From an uncultured Collinsella sp. (GTDB lineage Bacteria; Actinomycetota; Coriobacteriia; Coriobacteriales; Coriobacteriaceae), in the NCBI GenBank assembly GCA_905208975.1, contig CAJLRE010000002.1, forward strand, positions 1-64,000: a stretch of 64,000 bases of DNA, given 5' to 3'. The notes under the pieces are model-generated. The model searched no databases and was not told the DNA's origin. It was given only the letters and a program-made list of their open reading frames with translations. A program made the position numbers and the translations under genes. Shown in pieces: positions 41,515 to 51,459 of the stretch (position 1 is its first letter; every line of letters starts with the position of its first letter).

Positions 41515-41652
41515 CGAACAGTAGGATTCGCGGTCCGGGGCTGCCGGTTTCGGGCTGCCAACCTGGAAGTTGCGGTGACGTAGTTTCAGAAAAGCCCGAA
41601 TAAGCCTAAATCCAGGAACTGTTTTCCAGCAACTTATTAGTGGGGATGAGGG

Positions 41653-42108
41653 CTAGTGGCGGGATTGGTGGCGGAGCTTGTCGATGGTGGAGTCGATGCT
41701 GCGGCTGCGGGCTTCGGCTGCGGTTTGGCGCTTGCGGCGGTAATCGATCATGCCTTGGATGATGGGCTTGCCAAAGCTCACGACATCATCGTTGTAGATG
41801 GCGGTTCGGGCTGCGAGGAGGCAGTCGGTAAAGTCCATATGGGTCTTGCCAAAGAGTTTGACGGCAAGGGCGACAACGGTGGGCTCGTCGACCATGACGT
41901 CATCGATCGGCCTTTTCATGGCCGCAGCAATCTCAACGCGTGGAACCTTATAGACGTCGCGCAGCGTGACCACGACGCGCGTGATGATCTCGGGGTAGAC
42001 GCGAGCGGTGCGCGTGGCGATGACCTTGGCGGCGCGCGGCGACAGGACCTCGTCGTCGTCGAGCAGATAGCGCAGGATGACGGTCTCGTCGATGATGGTG
42101 CTACTCAT
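41653..42108 (-). CDS. PIN-domain protein, probable toxin
   Basis: A 151-residue PIN-domain ribonuclease-like protein. Acidic residues are visible at TIIDETVILRYLLDDDEV near the N-terminus and MDFTDCLLAARTAIYNDD near residue 95, matching the VapC-type metal site, and NDDVVSFGKPI follows. A basic C-terminal helix (YRRKRQTAAEARSRSID) extends beyond the domain. It overlaps the antitoxin gene upstream by eight bases. It likely cleaves RNA when released from the antitoxin. Confidence 0.82.
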   Translation of the reverse strand: MSSTIIDETVILRYLLDDDEVLSPRAAKVIATRTARVYPEIITRVVVTLRDVYKVPRVEIAAAMKRPIDDVMVDEPTVVALAVKLFGKTHMDFTDCLLAARTAIYNDDVVSFGKPIIQGMIDYRRKRQTAAEARSRSIDSTIDKLRHQSRH

Positions 42109-42424
42109 GGATATCTACTTCCTCGGGACCCAAAATCGAATCGTCGCTTTCTGTAGCAAGGTATTCAATCCAGGCATTGCGCTCCTTGGAGCGGCGATTG
42201 GGGTCCCCATATGCTTTGAGCGATCCATAGGCGGCGGTGCCGTCCTTTGAGCGCACGGCGACCGGCTGAAAGGGGAGCTTGCGCATCAAAATGCTCTGCG
42301 CGACAAATAGACGGACAGCCTCGGCGAGCGATGTGCCCATGGCGTCGTAGAGACGCTCGGCATGCTGCTTGTCTTCCTCGCGAATGCGCACCTGCAGGAT
42401 GGCTCGTTTTTGAGTCGATGACAT
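42101..42424 (-). CDS. RelB/DinJ-type antitoxin
   Basis: A 107-residue protein with a ribbon-helix-helix start, KRAILQVRIREEDKQHAERL then GTSLAEAVRLFVAQS, as in RelB/DinJ antitoxins, and a longer toxin-binding tail. GGGAGG lies six bases before ATG 42424. It is the first gene of the pair with the PIN protein. A RelB/DinJ-type DNA-binding domain with a PIN toxin, rather than a RelE/YafQ toxin, is a mixed pairing. Confidence 0.82.
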   Translation of the reverse strand: MSSTQKRAILQVRIREEDKQHAERLYDAMGTSLAEAVRLFVAQSILMRKLPFQPVAVRSKDGTAAYGSLKAYGDPNRRSKERNAWIEYLATESDDSILGPEEVDIHE

Positions 42425-42852
42425 CACTGGCCTCCCTTAATGAGCGTGCAATATGAATAGTCAAATACAGCTTCGGCTAGTAATTGCCAATCTTATAACA
42501 ACTACTTTATTGCACTCGAGTAATTGAGTGTGAACATTATTACAAACGTACTACATCCTTCAGAAGCGAGCGTGAAATCTTTGTTGGGCGTACGCGTGTA
42601 ATACACTCGCTTTTATATCCTATTGAGAATAATCCTAACCAGCCCAAACCCCTGCAATACACCCGTAATGCAGGGCCTATGCTCAAGTTTACCCCCTGCA
42701 ACTGCGTATATTTAACCTGTATACCGTTGGAGATATTCTACCGAGTGCCTGTTTCGCCGCATGCTCTCGATACGCCGATGCCGGACCACGGGCGGTCCGG
42801 GGCAACGTCGACAGGGTCTCTCCGGCATGGGATTCAGGAGGGAGTGAACAAC
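42425..42852. other. upstream region of the formate hydrogenlyase operon
   Basis: A 428-bp, comparatively AT-rich gap between divergent units. CACTC-GAGTAATT-GAGTG (about 42514-42531) is an inverted repeat. Several TATA-like stretches occur near 42700-42730, but I cannot name one promoter with confidence. No gene is supported. Confidence 0.4.
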
Positions 42853-43371
42853 ATGGGCAATAAACGAGTCGTAGCCGATTCATCGCGCTGCATTGGGTGC
42901 CAAACTTGCATGGCAGCGTGTATCGAGGCACACGACATCCCCGGCAACATTGCCGCGCCGCGTCTGCGCGTGACGCGCACCTACGAGATCTCCGCACCGG
43001 TGGCTTGCCATCACTGCGAGGATGCCCCGTGCGCTAAGGCCTGCCCCACGGGCGCCTTGTTCTTTGATCCAAAGAACCATCGCATCGGCGTCAACGAGGA
43101 CAACTGCATCGGCTGCAAGAGCTGCGTCATGGCCTGCCCCTTTGGCGCCGTGAGCGTGGCGACCACGCAGGTCCCCGTCTTGATGGGCGACGTGCGCGTG
43201 GGTTCGCAGACTAAGAGCTTCGTGCTCAAGTGCGACCTGTGCGTGGACCGTCCCGGCGGTCCGGCGTGTGCCGAGGCGTGCCCGACTAAGGGCCTCACCC
43301 TGGTAGACGAGGAGCGCCTGGCGGAACTGACCGCCGAGCGTGCCCGCGCCACCATCGAAAACGAGGCGTAG
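42853..43371 (+). CDS. hydN: HydN-like 4Fe-4S ferredoxin-type protein
   Basis: A 172-residue electron-transfer protein close to HydN (175 residues in E. coli). Four cysteine clusters: CIGCQTCMAAC, CHHCEDAPCAKAC, CIGCKSCVMAC and CDLCVDRPGGPACAEAC, enough for four [4Fe-4S] centres. It should pass electrons from FdhF. ATG 42853 lies ten bases after AGGAGG; a GTG three codons upstream is too close to that site. First gene of the operon; fdhF follows after 76 bp. Confidence 0.92.
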   Translation: MGNKRVVADSSRCIGCQTCMAACIEAHDIPGNIAAPRLRVTRTYEISAPVACHHCEDAPCAKACPTGALFFDPKNHRIGVNEDNCIGCKSCVMACPFGAVSVATTQVPVLMGDVRVGSQTKSFVLKCDLCVDRPGGPACAEACPTKGLTLVDEERLAELTAERARATIENEA

Positions 43372-43447
43372 GCGGGCGGCCATACAGGCCCGACGATTGT
43401 CAAATACGTACCGATTAATCGGTAGCAGAGAAAGGAAGGAGGGTGTC

Positions 43448-45670
43448 ATGGAGAAGCATAAAGTGATCTGCCCGTATTGCGGCGCCGGTTGCCAGTTTAA
43501 CCTCCTGGTCCAAAACGGCCAGGTCGTGGGTACCGAACCGCTCAACGGCATCACCAATCAGGGCGAGCTGTGCCTTAAGGGCATGAGCGGCTACGACTTC
43601 ATCAACGACACCAAGATCTTGACTCCTCGCGTACTGCACCCGATGATCCGCCGCACCAAGGGCGCGGATCTAGAGCGCGTAAGCTGGGACGAGGCACTGG
43701 ATTTCACCGCATCTAAGATGCAGGCCATAATTGACGAATATGGTCCTAACGCTGTCATGACCACCGGCTCCTCGCGAGGCGGCGGCAATGAGGCGAACTA
43801 CGTCATGCAGAAGTTTACGCGTGCGTGCATTGGCACCCACAGCGTGGACAACTGCGCTCGTACTTGACACGGCCCTACTGTCCTCGGTCTGATGGACACG
43901 GTTGGTTCAGGTTGCATGTCATGCTCCATCCCCGGTATGGAGGATGCGGGCTGCATTTTCCTCTTCGGCTATAACCCTGCCGATTCGCACCCCATCGTCG
44001 CAAGGCGTATCGTGCGAGCCAAAGAAAAGGGTTGCAAGATCATCGTCGCCGACCCGCGCCATATCGAAACTGCGCGTATCGCCGATATCTACCTTCCGAT
44101 CAAGAACGGTTGCAATGTCGCGTTCCTCAACGCCTTTGCCAACTGTCTGGTCAACGATGGCCTCTACGACAAGGAATTCGTCGCCGAGCACACGAACGGC
44201 TTTGACGAGTGGTGGGAGACCATCAAGAACTACACTCCCGAATTCGTACAGGACATCACGGGTGTCGATCCCGCGCTGATCCACCAAGCTGCCGAGATGT
44301 ACGCCACGGCGAAGCCTTCTGCCATCATTGGCTGGGGCATGGGCGTATGCCAGCAGAAGCAGAACCTGAAGACGGTGCACACCATCGCCTCCATCGCCTG
44401 CGTTGCCGGCCAGATCGGCAAACCCAATTCCGGCCTCGCGCCCGTGCGCGGTCAGAACAACGTCCAGGGCTCCTGCGATATGGGCATGCTGCCCAACCTG
44501 TACCCTGGCTACCAGAAAGTCACCGACCCGGCAGCGCGTGCCAAGTTTGCCAAGGCTTGGGGCGTGCCCGAGGAAAAGCTCCCGCTCGAGGAGGGCTACA
44601 AGCTCACCGACCTGGGCCACCTGGTCGACGAGGGCAAGGTGCACTGCTTCTACAACTACGGCGAAGACCCGGTGCAGACCGAGCCCGATTCGGCCGGAAT
44701 GCGCAAGACGCTCTCCGAGCTGGACCTGTTCATCTGCCAGGACATCTTTATGACGCAGACGACCATGCTCGCCGACGTCATCCTGCCTGCCACCTCTTGG
44801 GGCGAGCACGAGGGTGTCTTTACCGCATCCGACCGTAGCTTCCAGCACTTTGACGCGGCCGTTCCGCCCAAGGGCGAGTGCCGTCACGACTGGGAGATCT
44901 TCGCGGACCTGTCCACGCGCATGGGCTACCCCATGCACTATGACAACACCGAGCAGATCTGGAACGAGTGCATTAGCCTGTGCCCCAACTTTGTGGGCGC
45001 AACCTACGAGAAGATGGCTCCCGAGGGCGGCTACGCCCAGTGGCCGGTCAAGAGCACCGATGTGAACGACCACGGCACGGCCGACATGTTCGCTGGTGGC
45101 AAGTTCACCACCAAGGACGGCCGCGCGAACCTGATGGCGCACGACTGGGAGGCGCCCTCCGAGCTTCCCGACGATGAGTACCCGCTCATCCTGTGCACCG
45201 TCCGCGAGGTCGGCCACTACAGCTGCCGTTCGATGACCGGCAACTGCAAGACGCTGGCGCTGCTTGCCGACGAGCCCGGCTTTGTCCGCATGAATCCCGC
45301 GGACGCCCAGGCGCGCGGCATCAAGAACGGCGACATCGTCTCGATTCACAGCCGCCGCGGCCAGGTATACAGCCGCGCCGACGTGAGCGACCGTATCAAC
45401 AAGGGCACGGTCTATATGACCTACCAGTGGTGGATCGGCAAGTGCAACGAGCTGACCATGCACAAGGTCGACCCGGTCTCGCATACGCCCGAGGACAAGT
45501 TCTCCGCCTGCCAGGTCGACGCCATTGCCGACCAGGTCTGGGCCGAGGGCGAAGTCGAGCGTCAGTACACCGAGCTTAAGCAGGCTCTGGTGGACGCCGC
45601 CGCTCCCCAGGACGTTGAGCCCGGCGCCGCCAAGTTCGACGACGAGACGCACGTGAATCAAATCGTGTAG
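43448..45670 (+). CDS. fdhF: formate dehydrogenase H, selenocysteine-containing
   Basis: A 740-residue molybdopterin enzyme oxidising formate to CO2. In-frame TGA at 43865-43867 is codon 140, in NCART-U-HGPTVLGL, the same position as Sec140 of E. coli FDH-H, so it encodes the Mo-ligand selenocysteine. The N-terminal cluster motif is CPYCGAGC followed by C in GELCLKG. Other stretches: IGWGMGVCQQKQNLKTVHTI, APVRGQNNVQGSCDMGMLPN and VILPATSWGEHEGVFTASDR. No signal peptide, so it is cytoplasmic. GGAGGG precedes the ATG. It needs the mod/moe and sel genes of this window. Confidence 0.96.
43879..43898 (+). promoter_or_regulatory. SECIS-like hairpin in fdhF
   Basis: TGTCCTC pairs with GATGGACA (one bulged U) around the loop GGTCT, placing an apical GU about 20 nt after the Sec codon, as in the E. 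coli fdhF SECIS. Confidence 0.6.
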
Positions 45671-45748
45671 TCCCGTTCTCGTTGGCTTTTTGGGCCGGGC
45701 GTCCCGTACGTTCGGGAGCCCGGCCCGTTATTTTGAAAGGAAGTGGGG

Positions 45749-46366
45749 ATGAACCGCTTCATCGACATCAACCCGGAGAGGTGCATCGGCTGCGGAACAT
45801 GCCAGTCCGCCTGTGCCGACGCCCACCGGATGCAGGGTCTTCAGGATACGCCGCGCCTGGCGCTCGTGAAGACCGGCGGTATTTCGGCCGCCCTTGCCTG
45901 CCACCATTGCGAGGGTGCCCCCTGCGCCGAGGTTTGCCCGGTGAATGCCATCGAGCACGATGGCGACCGCATCCGCGTCAAGGAGCAGGAGTGCATTGGG
46001 TGCAGGCTGTGCGCCATCGCGTGCCCCTTCGGAGCCATCCATCCCGATGGCACGTCTATCGCCGGTGTCGCAGGCATGTGCGACCCGACGCCTTCGTATC
46101 CTAAGTCCCTGAGCAGCCTGCTTACGTGGGCTCCTGGCCAGTACACCTGCGCCGTTAAGTGCGACCTGTGCGCCTTCGATCCGGACGGCCCGCATTGTGT
46201 GGCGGCGTGCCCCACCAAGGCGCTGACCGTCATGGGCGGCGCGGCCGATCGCGAGCTCGACGAGGCCAAGCGCCTGCGCTCGATCGAAAACGGCCCGACT
46301 GTCGACGTTACCGCCGTGGCCCAGGGCCTGTCCGAGAAAGCAGAAGGGAGCGTAAACAATGGATAG
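45749..46366 (+). CDS. hyfA: hydrogenase-4 component A (4Fe-4S protein)
   Basis: A 205-residue electron-transfer subunit, the same length as E. coli HyfA. Cysteine clusters: CIGCGTCQSAC, CHHCEGAPCAEVC, CIGCRLCAIAC and CDLCAFDPDGPHCVAAC. It should link FdhF to the hydrogenase small subunit. AAAGGA stands seven bases before ATG 45749. Its end overlaps the hyfB start by eight bases. Confidence 0.92.
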   Translation: MNRFIDINPERCIGCGTCQSACADAHRMQGLQDTPRLALVKTGGISAALACHHCEGAPCAEVCPVNAIEHDGDRIRVKEQECIGCRLCAIACPFGAIHPDGTSIAGVAGMCDPTPSYPKSLSSLLTWAPGQYTCAVKCDLCAFDPDGPHCVAACPTKALTVMGGAADRELDEAKRLRSIENGPTVDVTAVAQGLSEKAEGSVNNG

Positions 46367-48377
46367 CATGACGCTGTTTATCGCATCGCTTGCCGTCTCG
46401 TGCATCGGTGCGCTCGCCTCGGTTCTGCTGATCAAAGCCGATAACGCCGCCAAGACCGCCGGCTGCCTTATCGGCGCCGTCGCCGCGGTGCTTTCGTTTG
46501 TGGCCGGTATCCAGGCCGTGCTGGGCGATGTCACGTCGGTCGACACCATCGTGTTCTTCCCGTTTGCCCATTTCCAGCTGCTGCTCAATCAGCTGTCCGG
46601 CCTGTTCGTGGCGCTCATCTCGGTGCTCGCGTTTGCCGGTTCGATCTACGGTCTCAACTACTTTGATGAGTACCCGGGCAAAAAGGGCCGCGCCGGCTTC
46701 TTCTTTAACACCTTCGTGGCGTCCATGATGCTCGTCATCACCGCCGACAACGTGTTTTGGTTCCTGGTCGCCTTTGAGCTCATGTCGCTGACCTCGTACT
46801 TCCTGGTCGTGATCGAGGAGAACGAGAACTCCATCCACGGCGGTTGGCTCTACTTTGTGATCGCGCACGTGGGCTTCGTGCTCATCATGGCGAGCTTCCT
46901 CACCATGACCAACTTCGCCGGCGGCTCGTTTGCCTTTGCGGATTTCCGCGCCACGCAGTTTAGCCCCGCGGTCGCATCCGTGTGCTTCGTGCTCGCCTTC
47001 TTTGGCTTTGGCGCCAAGGCCGGTATCATCCCGCTGCACGGCTGGCTGCCCAAGGCACATCCCGAGGCGCCGTCTAACGTGAGTGCCCTCATGTCCGGCG
47101 GCATGATCAAGATCGGTATCTTCGGCATCCTCAAGGTTGGTCTCGACCTGCTCTCCGCCTCGGGCGTTCAGGTCTGGTGGGGCTTTATGGTCATGGTCTT
47201 CGGTGCGATCTCGTCGGTCCTCGGCGTGGCGTTCGCCCTGCAGGAGCATGACATCAAGCGCCTGCTTGCCTATCACTCCGTCGAGAACATCGGCATCATT
47301 CTGCTCGGCGTCGGCGCCTCCATGGCCGCCATGGCGCTCAATTCGGTCGGCATCGCCGTCCTGGCTCTGATGGCCGCCCTCTACCACACGTTTAACCACG
47401 CGATGTTTAAGGGCGAGCTGTTCTTGGGCGCCGGTGCGCTGCTGTACTCCACGGGTACGCGCAATATGGAGAAGATGGGCGGCCTGTTCCGTCGTATGCC
47501 GGCAACGGCCATCTGCTTCCTTATTGGCGCGCTTGCCATCTCGGCCATCCCGCCCTTCAACGGCTTTGTGTCCGAGTGGTTTACCTACCAGTCGCTCTTT
47601 AACGCCGCCATGCAGGGCGACAAGGCCGTCATGATCGTGGCCGTGTTCGCTGCCGTCGCGCTTGCCATTACCGGCGCTCTGGCCGTCACGTGCTTCGTCA
47701 AGGCCTATGGCGTCTCCTTTGCCTCCGCGCCCCGCTCCGATGCCGCGGCCAATGCCAAGGAGGTTCCCGCCCCTATGGTGTTTGCACAGGGCCTGCTCGC
47801 GGCCATCTGCGTCGTGCTGGGCATTGGCGCTCCCGTGATCGCGCCCGTTCTGGTCGACGTCGCCGCGTCCGTGCTGCATCCGTACGGCGGCGTGTTTGCC
47901 GCCGAGGGCATGGAGCTCATGAACCAGTACTCCGGCGCTGCCACCTCCACGCCTGCGATCGCCATTGCGCTCGTGGTGCTCGTCGGCCTTGCCTGCGGTT
48001 ATCGCAAACTCAAGACCGTCGGCAAGGTGCAGAAGTCCCAGCCGTGGGCGTGCGGCTATGCTCCCAACGAGCATATGCCCGTCGTGGCCACGACCTTTGC
48101 CTCCGAGGTTTCCTGGTTTATGCAGCCGCTCTACACGCTGCGCGACCGCTGCACGGCTGTCTGCTGGTCCATCGCGCACTTCTTCCAGAAGCTCACCGGT
48201 GTGGCCGAGGCTGTGGAGCCCGTATCCGACAAGGTTCTCGTCGATGCCCCGCATAAGGGTGTCGAGAAGCTCGCCGACCTCGCGACTAAGCTCGAGGGCG
48301 GCAACTACAGCATCTATATCTGCTACATCGTCGCGGCACTCGTGGTGTTCCTCGTGCTCGCCGTGCAAATGGGTTAA
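46359..48377 (+). CDS. hyfB: hydrogenase-4 membrane subunit B (antiporter-like)
   Basis: A 672-residue Mrp/NuoL-like membrane subunit, matching E. coli HyfB in length. It has about 16 helices with ion-channel residues in LVAFELMSLTSYFLVVIEE (Glu), GFGAKAGIIPLHGWLPKAHP (Lys), EAPSNVSALMSGGMIKIGIF (Lys) and ALYHTFNHAMFKGELFLGAG. It is thought to couple hydrogen evolution to ion translocation. Translation is coupled to hyfA by overlap. Confidence 0.94.
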   Translation: MDSMTLFIASLAVSCIGALASVLLIKADNAAKTAGCLIGAVAAVLSFVAGIQAVLGDVTSVDTIVFFPFAHFQLLLNQLSGLFVALISVLAFAGSIYGLNYFDEYPGKKGRAGFFFNTFVASMMLVITADNVFWFLVAFELMSLTSYFLVVIEENENSIHGGWLYFVIAHVGFVLIMASFLTMTNFAGGSFAFADFRATQFSPAVASVCFVLAFFGFGAKAGIIPLHGWLPKAHPEAPSNVSALMSGGMIKIGIFGILKVGLDLLSASGVQVWWGFMVMVFGAISSVLGVAFALQEHDIKRLLAYHSVENIGIILLGVGASMAAMALNSVGIAVLALMAALYHTFNHAMFKGELFLGAGALLYSTGTRNMEKMGGLFRRMPATAICFLIGALAISAIPPFNGFVSEWFTYQSLFNAAMQGDKAVMIVAVFAAVALAITGALAVTCFVKAYGVSFASAPRSDAAANAKEVPAPMVFAQGLLAAICVVLGIGAPVIAPVLVDVAASVLHPYGGVFAAEGMELMNQYSGAATSTPAIAIALVVLVGLACGYRKLKTVGKVQKSQPWACGYAPNEHMPVVATTFASEVSWFMQPLYTLRDRCTAVCWSIAHFFQKLTGVAEAVEPVSDKVLVDAPHKGVEKLADLATKLEGGNYSIYICYIVAALVVFLVLAVQMG

Positions 48378-48389
48378 GGAGGGGAGAGC

Positions 48390-49316
48390 ATGAACAACAT
48401 CGTACTTGCCGTTCTGCAGGGCGTGGTCGTCATGGCCGTCGCGCCGTTCTTCTCCGGTCTCGGCCGCGTGATTCGCGCCAAGATGCACAACCGTCGCGGC
48501 CCCAGCATCATGCAGGACTACCGCGACCTGGCCAAGCTCTTTGCGCGCCCCGAGTCCCAGAGCGAGGACGCGAGCTTTGCGCTGCGCATTATGCCGCCGC
48601 TGTTCTTTGCCGTCGCCTTTATGCTTGCGATGGGCTTGCCGCTCTTTACGGCACAAAGCCCCATCCCGGTCTTTGGTGACGCCATCACCATCATGTACAG
48701 CCTGGCGCTCGCCCGCTTCTTCTTCGCCCTCTGCGGTGTGGATTCGTCCAACGCCTACGCCGGTATCGGCGGCGTTCGAGAGCTGCTCATGAGCGTGCTC
48801 ATCGAGCCGTCCATGCTGCTGGCGCTGTTTGCCGCCGCCCTGGTGTGCGGCTCCACCGACATCGCCACCATGGGCCAGCACATCATGACGGGCGCCATCG
48901 ACGCGCCGGTCGCCGTGATCCTCGCCGGCATCGCCTTTGCGATTGCCTGCTACATGGAGCTCGGTAAGCTGCCGTTTGATCAGGCCGAGGCCGAGCAGGA
49001 GCTTCAGGAAGGCCCGCTCGCCGAGCTTTCCGGCCCATCGCTTGCGATGGCCAAGCTTGCCATGTCCATGAAGCAGGTCCTGGTCGTCGCCTGGTTCTGC
49101 GCGATCTTCGTCCCCTGGGGCGAGCCCGCGACCGTGGGCGCCGCCGCCGTTCTGGGCGCGGTCATCTTCCTGGTGAAGTGCCTGATCGACTTTGTCGTAT
49201 GCGGCGTGATCGAGAACTCTTGCTCGCGTTCGCGTTTTAAGGTGCTTGGCAATCAGACCTGGGCCGTCGTGGGCATCGCCGTTCTGGCGTTTGTCTTCGT
49301 GGTCGTCGGCGTGTAG
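48390..49316 (+). CDS. hyfC: hydrogenase-4 membrane subunit C (NuoH-like)
   Basis: A 308-residue NuoH/HycD-like subunit with eight helices that docks the hydrogenase module to the membrane. Signatures: RVIRAKMHNRRGPSIMQDYR near the start, FALCGVDSSNAYAGIGGVRE, and the conserved acidic loop LPFDQAEAEQELQEGPLAEL. GGAGGGGAG precedes the ATG. It lies 12 bp after hyfB. Confidence 0.94.
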   Translation: MNNIVLAVLQGVVVMAVAPFFSGLGRVIRAKMHNRRGPSIMQDYRDLAKLFARPESQSEDASFALRIMPPLFFAVAFMLAMGLPLFTAQSPIPVFGDAITIMYSLALARFFFALCGVDSSNAYAGIGGVRELLMSVLIEPSMLLALFAAALVCGSTDIATMGQHIMTGAIDAPVAVILAGIAFAIACYMELGKLPFDQAEAEQELQEGPLAELSGPSLAMAKLAMSMKQVLVVAWFCAIFVPWGEPATVGAAAVLGAVIFLVKCLIDFVVCGVIENSCSRSRFKVLGNQTWAVVGIAVLAFVFVVVGV

Positions 49317-49331
49317 GAGAAGGGAGAAACA

Positions 49332-50789
49332 ATGTCATTTGCAGTCAGTCTGTCCCTTCTCGGCTTGGTCGCTATCGCGGCCCCGATGGTGGCCTCGGTG
49401 CTCGTCGCCCTGTTCCCCCGTCCGTACGCCAAGTGGTTCAGCGTTTTGGGTGCCGCCGTCTCGACGGTCTGCACCATCGCCCTCGCCGCGAATTTCGCCG
49501 GCGCCGGCATGCCCGACACGCAGGTCCCCCTGATCTCGTTTGGGCAGACCCTTGTCATGGGATTCACCTTCGATCGCATGAGCACGCTGCTCGCGCCCGC
49601 CTTTGTGGGTATCGGCCTGCTTGTCGTGATCTATTCGATTCCCTATATGAGCGAGAATAACCGTGAGCATCCCGACGCACCGCGTCGTCGCTTCTACGCA
49701 TACCTCGCGACCTTCATCGGCGCCATGGCCGGCCTCGTGTACAGCTCGACCCTTTTGGGTCAGCTCGTGTTCTTTGAGATCACGGGTGCGTGCTCTTGGG
49801 GCCTCATTAGCTACTACATGTCGCCTACGGCCAAGAAGGCCGGCATGAAGGCCCTGATCATCACGCATATCGGTGCGCTCGGCCTGTATCTGGGCGCCGC
49901 CATCGTGTTTGCCCACACCGGCACCTTCGCCATTACCGCGATTGCCGGCCTCGACGCCAAGCTCAAGGCTATCGTCCTTTTGCTCGTGCTGTTTGCGGCC
50001 TGGGCCAAGTCCGCACAGGTTCCCATGTACATGTGGCTGCCTTCGGCCATGGAGGCGCCGACGCCTGTTTCGGCCTACCTGCATGGCGCCTCGATGGTTA
50101 AGGTCGGCGTGTGCGTGTTCGCGCGTGCACTCGTCTCTGCCGGCGAGATTCCCGAGATCGTGGGCTGGGTCGCCATTATCGACGCCATGGTCACCATGCT
50201 CTTTGGTTTCCTTATGTACCTGCCGCAAAAGGACATGAAGCGCCTGCTGGCCTTCTCCACGATTGCCCAGCTCTCCTATGTGTTCTTTGGTCTGGGCCTT
50301 TCGGTCTTTGGCAGCCAGCTGGCCTTTGATGGCGCTGTGTGCCACATCTTTAACCACGCTTTCGCCAAGACGCTGTTCTTCCTGATCGCCGGTTCGTTCT
50401 CCTTTACGCTCGGCACGCGTATGCTGCCCAAGCTTCGCGGCATCGTAAAGAAGTACCCGATCTCGGGCGTGGGCTTTGGTGTCGCGGCACTCGCCATTGC
50501 CGGCGTGCCGCCCATGAACACGTTCTTCTCGAAGTTCCAGATCATCGCCGGCGGCTTTTCTGTGGGTGCCGGCAACGTCGCGATTCTGGTACTCGTGTGC
50601 ATCATGGTTGCCGAGACCGTCGCCACCTTTGCCTGGTTCCTTAAGTGGATGGGCTATTGCCTGCCCGGCGAGCCGAGCGAAGAGGTCGCTGCGGGAGCCC
50701 CGCTTCCCCGCGCGATGGCGTTCGTGTTCATCGTGCTCATCATCATGGTCATCGTCAGCGGCCCGCTTTCGGCCAGCTGGATCGGTTAG
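49332..50789 (+). CDS. hyfD: hydrogenase-4 membrane subunit D (antiporter-like)
   Basis: A 485-residue NuoL/M/N-like subunit with about 14 helices. Conserved polar residues appear in FFEITGACSWGLISYYMSP, FAAWAKSAQVPMYMWLPSAM, EAPTPVSAYLHGASMVKVGV and HIFNHAFAKTLFFLIAGSFS. Extra antiporter subunits (HyfD, HyfF) separate hydrogenase-4 from hydrogenase-3 (Hyc) and imply a larger ion-pumping arm. Fifteen bases after hyfC. Confidence 0.93.
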   Translation: MSFAVSLSLLGLVAIAAPMVASVLVALFPRPYAKWFSVLGAAVSTVCTIALAANFAGAGMPDTQVPLISFGQTLVMGFTFDRMSTLLAPAFVGIGLLVVIYSIPYMSENNREHPDAPRRRFYAYLATFIGAMAGLVYSSTLLGQLVFFEITGACSWGLISYYMSPTAKKAGMKALIITHIGALGLYLGAAIVFAHTGTFAITAIAGLDAKLKAIVLLLVLFAAWAKSAQVPMYMWLPSAMEAPTPVSAYLHGASMVKVGVCVFARALVSAGEIPEIVGWVAIIDAMVTMLFGFLMYLPQKDMKRLLAFSTIAQLSYVFFGLGLSVFGSQLAFDGAVCHIFNHAFAKTLFFLIAGSFSFTLGTRMLPKLRGIVKKYPISGVGFGVAALAIAGVPPMNTFFSKFQIIAGGFSVGAGNVAILVLVCIMVAETVATFAWFLKWMGYCLPGEPSEEVAAGAPLPRAMAFVFIVLIIMVIVSGPLSASWIG

Positions 50790-50802
50790 GAGGTAGAACG
50801 AC

Positions 50803-51456
50803 ATGGGTTATTCGATCGTCAACATCCTTGGCGGCCTTCTGATCGTCACGTCCACCATGGTGGTCGTCTCAAAGAACATCAAGCACGCCATTCGCTGGTA
50901 TGCGGTGCAGTCGCTGGTGCTCGTGGGACTGCTCGCTACGCTCGGTGCCACTACCGGTGCGCAGGAGCTGCTTATGTGGGCTGGATCTGCCTTTATCACC
51001 AAGGTCGTCCTGGTTCCCTATATCCTCAACCGTGCGTACAAGAAGATGGGCGAGCCGAGCGACGCATCGCTCAAGGCCGGCCTTAAGCCCGCGTGGGCCA
51101 TCTGCATCATCGCCGTCGAGGTCGCGATTTGCTTTGCCGTCGTGACGCAGATCAGCCTGCCCACGGCCGAGGTCGCTACGCCTGCGCTCGCTATTAGCTT
51201 CGCTCACTTCTTTGTGGGCCTCACCTGCATCATCTCGCAGCGCAACATCATGAAGCAGATCTTTGGATACTGCCTTATGGAAAACGGCAGCCACGTGACG
51301 CTCGCGCTTTTGGCCCCCACCGCTCCCGAGATCATCGAGATCGGTATTGCCACCGACGCCATCTTTGCCGTCATCATCATGTCCATCGTCGTGCGTCGCA
51401 TTTGGGACGACTCCCACTCGCTCGATGCGCGCGACCTGTCCGAGCTGAGGGGGTAG
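50803..51456 (+). CDS. hyfE: hydrogenase-4 membrane subunit E
   Basis: A 217-residue protein with six to seven helices, combining NuoK-like features; E. coli HyfE has 216 residues. Stretches: SIVNILGGLLIVTSTMVVVS, WYAVQSLVLVGLLATLGA, and NIMKQIFGYCLMENGSHVTL with the membrane Glu. AGGAGG overlaps the end of hyfD just upstream. Confidence 0.92.
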   Translation: MGYSIVNILGGLLIVTSTMVVVSKNIKHAIRWYAVQSLVLVGLLATLGATTGAQELLMWAGSAFITKVVLVPYILNRAYKKMGEPSDASLKAGLKPAWAICIIAVEVAICFAVVTQISLPTAEVATPALAISFAHFFVGLTCIISQRNIMKQIFGYCLMENGSHVTLALLAPTAPEIIEIGIATDAIFAVIIMSIVVRRIWDDSHSLDARDLSELRG

Positions 51457-51459
51457 TCC

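Noticed and set aside
46308..48881. An 857-codon minus-strand frame.
   Set aside because: Antisense shadow of hyfB and hyfC, with low-complexity HHGD-rich translation.
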